29,044 nucleotides of DNA from IMG/VR virus record IMGVR_UViG_3300020186_000187, positions 1-29,044 of that record. The stretch is one strand, 5' to 3'. The stretch's first letter is position 1; each line of letters starts with the position of its first letter. The DNA is from a virus. Of the stretch, positions 25,314 through 29,044 are shown piece by piece. The translations under genes were made by a program, and so were the position numbers. The notes under the pieces were generated by a model. That model did not search any database. It was not told the origin of the DNA and saw only the letters and a list, made by a program, of their open reading frames with translations.

Positions 25314-25678
25314 GTAGCGACAACGGAGAGGCTTTCGAGCCGCGCCCGGTGGCGGAGCGACGAACCGTGCTCGGCGAAGGAAACCTGTTGAGAGCCACCA
25401 CGGTCATCGGTCTCCTCGTCGTGGTGGCGGGCGGATTCAGCAGCTACCAAAGCCTGCGAGACGAGATCCGCATGAGAGCGGAGTCGAACGCGGCAGCCAT
25501 GTTGGTCGCGACATCCGACCTCCAGCGGTCGATCTCCGAGACCTCGCGCGAGATCGCGGAGCTGCGCTATGACATCACGACCCGCACCGCGAATATCGTG
25601 ACGCGGCAGCAGGTGGAGGTGTGGATCGAGAGAGTCGCACGCAAGAACCCCGCGATGGACATGCCCCCGTTCCCGTGA
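25310..25678 (+). CDS. Single-span membrane protein, possible spanin
   Basis: This is a 122-aa protein. The GTG start at 25310 overlaps the previous stop (GTGA). Residues 1-27 are polar and residues 28-42 form a membrane span. The rest is a charged coiled coil (about 45-112), ending in PAMDMPPFP. This N-in, C-out layout with a periplasmic helix resembles inner-membrane spanins (Rz-like), and the neighbouring lipobox protein could be its partner. Many unrelated single-span phage proteins look alike, so the role is uncertain. It overlaps the sulfatase start by GTGA. Confidence 0.6.
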   Translation: MSSDNGEAFEPRPVAERRTVLGEGNLLRATTVIGLLVVVAGGFSSYQSLRDEIRMRAESNAAAMLVATSDLQRSISETSREIAELRYDITTRTANIVTRQQVEVWIERVARKNPAMDMPPFP

Positions 25679-27066
25679 CCGTCCCGCGCCTAGTCATCCA
25701 CCTCGTTCTCGACGACTTCGGCTCCGAGCAGCACTCGAAGTGGGGGCGCAACGCGGCTTTGCCGGGAGCGCCGTCCATGCCGTTCTTCGACACGATGTAC
25801 GACTCGGGGGTGCGTTTCGAGAAGCACTTTGCCGAGGGATTCTGCTCGCCCTACCGCGCGTGCATGATGACTGGGCGCCACACGGAGGACCACGGCATCG
25901 GGAACCTCGTGGAGGGCGACGCAGAGCAGCCGCTGCTCCTCTCCGAGGCGCTCATCCCAGAGATCCTGCGGATGTACTTCGGCAGCCGCATCGACCTCGC
26001 GTGCATCGGCAAGTGGCACCTCGGAAATATGGCAGTCGGAGGTCTCCTGTCGCCGAACCGCGCGGGGTTCGACTACTTCTTCGGCACCGAGCGGAACATC
26101 GACTACTCGACCGCGGAGCTCGTCTCTCAGGGCGACACGGTGCTTCCGCGTGGCCGATACCACCCCGACATCATGTGCCAAGCGGCGATCACGTGGTTGC
26201 GGAGATTCGCGGGGCGCAGCGGACAGAGCGGGTATCTCTATCTTCCGTTCCACTTGCCGCACGACCCGTTTCACCGGCCGCCTAGCGGATCGTACAACGC
26301 CGTGACGTGGGACTGCCCGCTCGCCCTCGCTTCGCCGCAGGACGGCGCGGGAATCATCCCCTACTACAAGGCGATGACCGAAGCATCCGACTTCTACATG
26401 CAGCAGATCTGGGACTCGATGCCATCGAGGCTCCAGCAGGAGACGCTGATTCTGTGCTCGAGCGACAACGGCTCCGACACACGGGTCCTCTCGAACGAGA
26501 TATATCCCCCCGCGCTCATCGGCGGCCCGTACAACGGGAGTCACGCCAAGCGCAGCAACTTCGACCCAGGGATCCGAACGCCAGCGTATGCCTACTCGCC
26601 AAACGCGGGGATCGTGGCCGCGCCGGGGCGATCGGTGACCGGGCTCGTGCAGTCGCTCGATTGGTTCGCGACCGTTCTCGACGTGTTCGGCGTGCCGTGG
26701 CAGGAGATCGTCGGCCGCCGCGCTCCGCAGTCTGGCATCAGCGCGGTCGAGCGATCAAAGTCGGTCGCGCCCAACCTCGCGGCCTCGCTCGCGACGACCC
26801 AGCGGCAGTACGCGATCACGGGGATCTTCGCCCCGAACGGCTACAACAGAGGCATGAGCCTTGGTCTTCGCTGCATCACGGACGGCACGGACAAGCTCAT
26901 CTTTCCGACGAACACCACCCGCTTCAGCGTGCCGAAGCTCTACAACATTGTGAACGATCCGCGCGAGGCGAATGTCGAGTTTGAAATGGTCGGCGTTCCA
27001 ACGCCCGCCCGCGTCATGCTGCAAGCGGCGTTCGACGCCTTCTTCAACGGACTGCCTCCCAACTAG
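25675..27066 (+). CDS. Type I sulfatase (arylsulfatase family)
   Basis: This is a 463-aa enzyme predicted to hydrolyse sulfate esters, probably on a host polysaccharide. Hallmarks appear in order: D13-D14 (metal site), C57-S-P-Y-R61 (the CxPxR maturation motif in which Cys becomes formylglycine) followed by MMTGR, K113-W-H115-L-G, H196 in LPHDP, D264-N265-G, and K292 before DPGIRTP. The set is complete, so activity is plausible if the host supplies a formylglycine-generating or anaerobic maturase; none is in this window. The GTG at 25675 overlaps the previous stop. A longer start at 25621 would extend back into that gene. There is no signal peptide, so it could be virion-borne or released at lysis. 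Sulfatases are unusual in phages. Confidence 0.9.
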   Translation: MTVPRLVIHLVLDDFGSEQHSKWGRNAALPGAPSMPFFDTMYDSGVRFEKHFAEGFCSPYRACMMTGRHTEDHGIGNLVEGDAEQPLLLSEALIPEILRMYFGSRIDLACIGKWHLGNMAVGGLLSPNRAGFDYFFGTERNIDYSTAELVSQGDTVLPRGRYHPDIMCQAAITWLRRFAGRSGQSGYLYLPFHLPHDPFHRPPSGSYNAVTWDCPLALASPQDGAGIIPYYKAMTEASDFYMQQIWDSMPSRLQQETLILCSSDNGSDTRVLSNEIYPPALIGGPYNGSHAKRSNFDPGIRTPAYAYSPNAGIVAAPGRSVTGLVQSLDWFATVLDVFGVPWQEIVGRRAPQSGISAVERSKSVAPNLAASLATTQRQYAITGIFAPNGYNRGMSLGLRCITDGTDKLIFPTNTTRFSVPKLYNIVNDPREANVEFEMVGVPTPARVMLQAAFDAFFNGLPPN

Positions 27067-27074
27067 GACTCCTC

Positions 27075-27317
27075 ATGCGAACAAACATCGTTGCTTCCAG
27101 GGTCTCGATCACGCCGAGCGACTCCGTAAACATCGCGGCGCCGTGCCACGGCGTGGTGGCTACGGGTGCAGGCAACGTCGTTCTCGTGTTCCCAGACGAC
27201 ACGACGATCACGCTGGCCTTGACCCTGAACGTCCCCGTCACGGGCTACCTGTTCAAGCGAATCAACGCGACGTCCACGACGGCTACTGGAATCAGCGGCC
27301 TGCGTTACGGAGAGTAG
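27075..27317 (+). CDS. Small spike-base-like virion protein
   Basis: This is an 80-aa beta-rich protein, with AGGA (27065-27068) ahead of the ATG. The layout ITPSDSVNIAAPCHGVV, TGAGNVVLVFPDDTTITL, then VPVTGYLFKRINATSTTATGI follows the small phage spike-base proteins related to Rhodobacter gene-transfer-agent Rcc01079, which anchor surface spikes. It directly follows the sulfatase, so one idea is that it attaches the enzyme or a spike to the virion. The family link is by pattern. Confidence 0.65.
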   Translation: MRTNIVASRVSITPSDSVNIAAPCHGVVATGAGNVVLVFPDDTTITLALTLNVPVTGYLFKRINATSTTATGISGLRYGE

Positions 27318-27338
27318 GGGCCGCGCGCCGCCGTGTTG

Positions 27339-27355
27339 CGCGGGGAGATCCCGCG
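27339..27355. terminator. Hairpin between convergent genes
   Basis: A 6-bp GC stem (CGCGGG at 27339-27344 with CCCGCG at 27350-27355) has a GAGAT loop. It lies in the 89-nt gap between the plus-strand spike-like gene and the minus-strand secreted protein, where a bidirectional terminator is expected. The tail AAGCCCTTT is only weakly T-rich, so this is tentative. Confidence 0.35.
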
Positions 27356-27406
27356 AAGCCCTTTCGTGAGTGGGGGCCATGAATCAGCGGCGCGCACCTG
27401 CCCGGA

Positions 27407-28108
27407 TCAGCGCCACTCGTACGCGAGGATCGCTCGCGCCTCCACGGGATTCTCGACGTATTGCATAGGGCTGTGCGAGCCCCACGAGCCAGGAGCAATG
27501 GGCCATTGCCAGCCCCAGTACCAGTTCGTTCCGTTCTCGCGGTATTGCGGGGTGAACCAGAGTCGCGCGAGCAGCAGTCCTCGACGCTCGCCGACGATCG
27601 GGAACTGATTTGACACGCATAACGCGTACTGCGCACCGACGTTCGAGAATGAAGTCACGTCGTCAATCAGGGCGCTCTGTCCCGGCTGCACGCACGACGT
27701 TGACCATGTTCCTCCACCCGCCTGAACGCTGTATACGAGACCGGCATAGTCACCGGACCAGATCCCTGTCTCGTAGTCGTAGGTCGTATTCGGGTGCGCA
27801 CCCGTCCAGTAGATGACCGTCCCGCCTCCACCGTTCGCGTAGCACGGTGCGGGCGAGTTTTGGTGCACGCGGACCTCGCCTGTATAGCGGTACTGAAGCG
27901 AGACCGTGTGGACCACGAGTTCGCGGCACGGGTCCGGGGACACCGCGATCAGCGCCGGATAGGTGAGATCGCTCGCCGTCTCGGCGTTGCAGGCCACCCA
28001 TCCGGTGTCAACCACAGGTAGGGACTGCGCGTGCGCGCCCGCACTGGTGAGCAGAAACAGAAGGAACGCGATGGCGACCGAGAGGAACCAAGTCAGGAAC
28101 TTCGACAT
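27407..28108 (-). CDS. Secreted Cys-containing protein, possible moron
   Basis: This is a 233-aa protein on the minus strand, the only clear one in the window. It has a textbook signal peptide: basic start, hydrophobic core at about 5-22, and AHA followed by QS near residue 27. The mature part is aromatic and Gly-rich with five Cys (VACNA, PDPCR, APCYA, STSCV, ALCVS), consistent with disulfide bonding outside the cytoplasm. The Shine-Dalgarno is perfect AGGAGG at 28118-28123 on the minus strand, 9 nt from the ATG. GC appears lower than in the neighbouring head genes (about 57% in one hand-counted 60-nt block). Reverse orientation, its own start signal and export make it look like a moron expressed independently. 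Family unknown. Confidence 0.75.
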   Translation of the reverse strand: MSKFLTWFLSVAIAFLLFLLTSAGAHAQSLPVVDTGWVACNAETASDLTYPALIAVSPDPCRELVVHTVSLQYRYTGEVRVHQNSPAPCYANGGGGTVIYWTGAHPNTTYDYETGIWSGDYAGLVYSVQAGGGTWSTSCVQPGQSALIDDVTSFSNVGAQYALCVSNQFPIVGERRGLLLARLWFTPQYRENGTNWYWGWQWPIAPGSWGSHSPMQYVENPVEARAILAYEWR

Positions 28109-28117
28109 GAGAGTGCG

Positions 28118-28123
28118 CCTCCT
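28118..28123 (-). promoter_or_regulatory. Shine-Dalgarno of minus-strand gene
   Basis: AGGAGG lies on the minus strand, 9 nt before the ATG of the secreted protein. It is among the strongest ribosome sites in the window and supports real expression of this reversed gene. Confidence 0.7.
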
Positions 28124-28147
28124 GGCGCTGTGGGGGTTGGTGGCGCG

Positions 28148-29044
28148 ATGATGGCGCCGCGTACTTCAATCGGGTCAGGAGTGGTAGCCTCGCACTTTGC
28201 TAGGCTGACGCACATGCTCCCCTTTTCGATTATGCCGTACGGCAGCGCGGCGCACATCATCACCCCCGGCCGTGGCGGCTGGCACAAGATCACCGACGAC
28301 ATCGGCGTCGAGGTCGTCCAGCGCGCCGGGGTGCAGTTCTGCACCAAGCGCGGCGGCTGGTACACGATCACGATGGATGGCTGGGGCACGCACGAGGGCT
28401 ACCTACCGCCGCGCGCGATCCTCACGATTCGGCACGACTCGCCGCAGCCGACTCTCGGGCTTCTGCGCCCCTACGGTGATCCGAGCGACTACTCGGGCGG
28501 AGGCGGGCAGGGCATCGACGCCTGCGGCGCACCGGGCACGGTCCACGACCATGACAGCGTGATGCAGCGATGCCCGGTCGGGCTGTACGACATGGCGACT
28601 GGAAAGCTGCGCGCGATCGGCGCGATCGCCGTCGCGGGTTACTACCGAGGCACGAGAGGCTGGCCGTACAACAAAGTCACGCAGCCGCCCGACTACTGCG
28701 TGTGGATGACGGCGGACAAGTACGACGATCGACGCAACGCGGCCGACGCGACGCCGATCCCGGCCTATGGTCTCGATCTGCGCGCGCGAGTGCTCGCGTT
28801 CCAGGCGTACGACCTCCAGCACTTCATCCGCGCGTTCCGCTTTGGGCTTCGGATTCCGCACGACAAGTTCGTGCAGGCCGACCTGCGCGCGCTCCTGCGC
28901 GACGCCGAGCTGGCATGGGACAAGAGCCGCACGGACGCGATCTGGTCGATGACGGGAGGCCTGGGGAACTCCAACATCGGCCGTGAGTTCGCGTGGGTCC
29001 TGTACCTCGCGGCCGTCGTCGAGCGAATGGACAACCGGCTGGTC
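28148..29044 (+). CDS. Partial hypothetical protein, runs off right edge
   Basis: An open frame from the ATG at 28148 (or the ATG at 28214, residue 23) continues without stop to the last base, giving at least 299 aa. The N-terminal part is beta-like with Gly/Trp turns (GRGGWHKITDD, KRGGWYTITMDGWG) and a Gly-rich stretch at about residue 115-122. The C-terminal part visible is helical (YDLQHFIRAFRFG, DLRALLRDAELAWDKSR). It has several Cys. Not recognised; possibly a virion or fibre-related protein given its place. Neither start has a clear Shine-Dalgarno. Strand is set by the uninterrupted frame and C/G third-base use. Confidence 0.65.
   Translation, partial: MMAPRTSIGSGVVASHFARLTHMLPFSIMPYGSAAHIITPGRGGWHKITDDIGVEVVQRAGVQFCTKRGGWYTITMDGWGTHEGYLPPRAILTIRHDSPQPTLGLLRPYGDPSDYSGGGGQGIDACGAPGTVHDHDSVMQRCPVGLYDMATGKLRAIGAIAVAGYYRGTRGWPYNKVTQPPDYCVWMTADKYDDRRNAADATPIPAYGLDLRARVLAFQAYDLQHFIRAFRFGLRIPHDKFVQADLRALLRDAELAWDKSRTDAIWSMTGGLGNSNIGREFAWVLYLAAVVERMDNRLV

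Noticed and set aside
25621-27066. A longer sulfatase beginning at 25621
   Set aside because: The extra 18 residues lie inside the upstream gene. The GTG at 25675 overlaps that gene's stop in the same way as its neighbours, and the sulfatase core begins right after it.
1-29044. CRISPR arrays, tRNA genes, insertion sequences or an integrase
   Set aside because: No regularly spaced repeats, cloverleaf structures, transposase motifs or recombinase catalytic motifs were found by reading either strand, though a tRNA search program was not available.

Overview
This is a 29-kb stretch of a GC-rich tailed bacteriophage (Caudoviricetes), or of a prophage. It is almost entirely the virion-assembly half of the genome. 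The layout is podovirus-like: terminase, portal, scaffold, capsid, a short-tail adaptor and nozzle, internal (ejection) proteins and one giant protein. I see no tape measure, tail tube or sheath gene. GC is roughly two thirds by eye. I recognise no polymerase, integrase, repressor, tRNA or endolysin, so the replication genes and at least part of the lysis module must lie outside the window. The host cannot be named from the sequence. High GC and a phage-borne sulfatase suggest a host with sulfated surface glycans, for example a marine or soil Planctomycete, Verrucomicrobium or Proteobacterium. That is only an inference.

Left end (1-1603): a 262-nt leader, then four small stop/start-overlapping genes (a zinc-ribbon protein, a DUF1508/YegP-like protein, a beta-rich protein and a doubtful 43-aa ORF). 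A nested hairpin lies just before the small terminase. Packaging and head (1604-9058): small and large terminase, portal, a degenerate FmdB-like protein, scaffold, major capsid protein and a probable decoration protein. Connector and tail (9148-15589): gp11-like adaptor, a 1429-aa nozzle-like protein carrying an inserted LamG-type lectin domain, and two fibre or appendage-type proteins. Ejection proteins (15599-24831): a 225-aa and a 616-aa internal virion protein, then a 2226-aa polyvalent-type protein with a zincin (HEINHH), an ADP-ribosyltransferase-like domain and a long helical C-terminus of the kind associated with polyvalent proteins.

Right end (24828-29044): two small membrane proteins, a complete type I sulfatase, a small spike-base-like protein, a secreted minus-strand protein that looks like a moron, and a gene cut off by the window edge.

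The plus-strand genes are tightly coupled. Eleven junctions are stop/start overlaps (ATGA, GTGA or TGATG), so translation is probably coupled along one or a few long late transcripts. Three hairpins stand at likely control points: before the small terminase, over the capsid Shine-Dalgarno, and after the decoration protein. The most unusual content is (i) the giant protein, in which a lower-GC ADP-ribosyltransferase cassette is bracketed by two of three identical FALP motifs, and (ii) the sulfatase with every hallmark catalytic residue. No gene-free stretch exceeds 300 nt.
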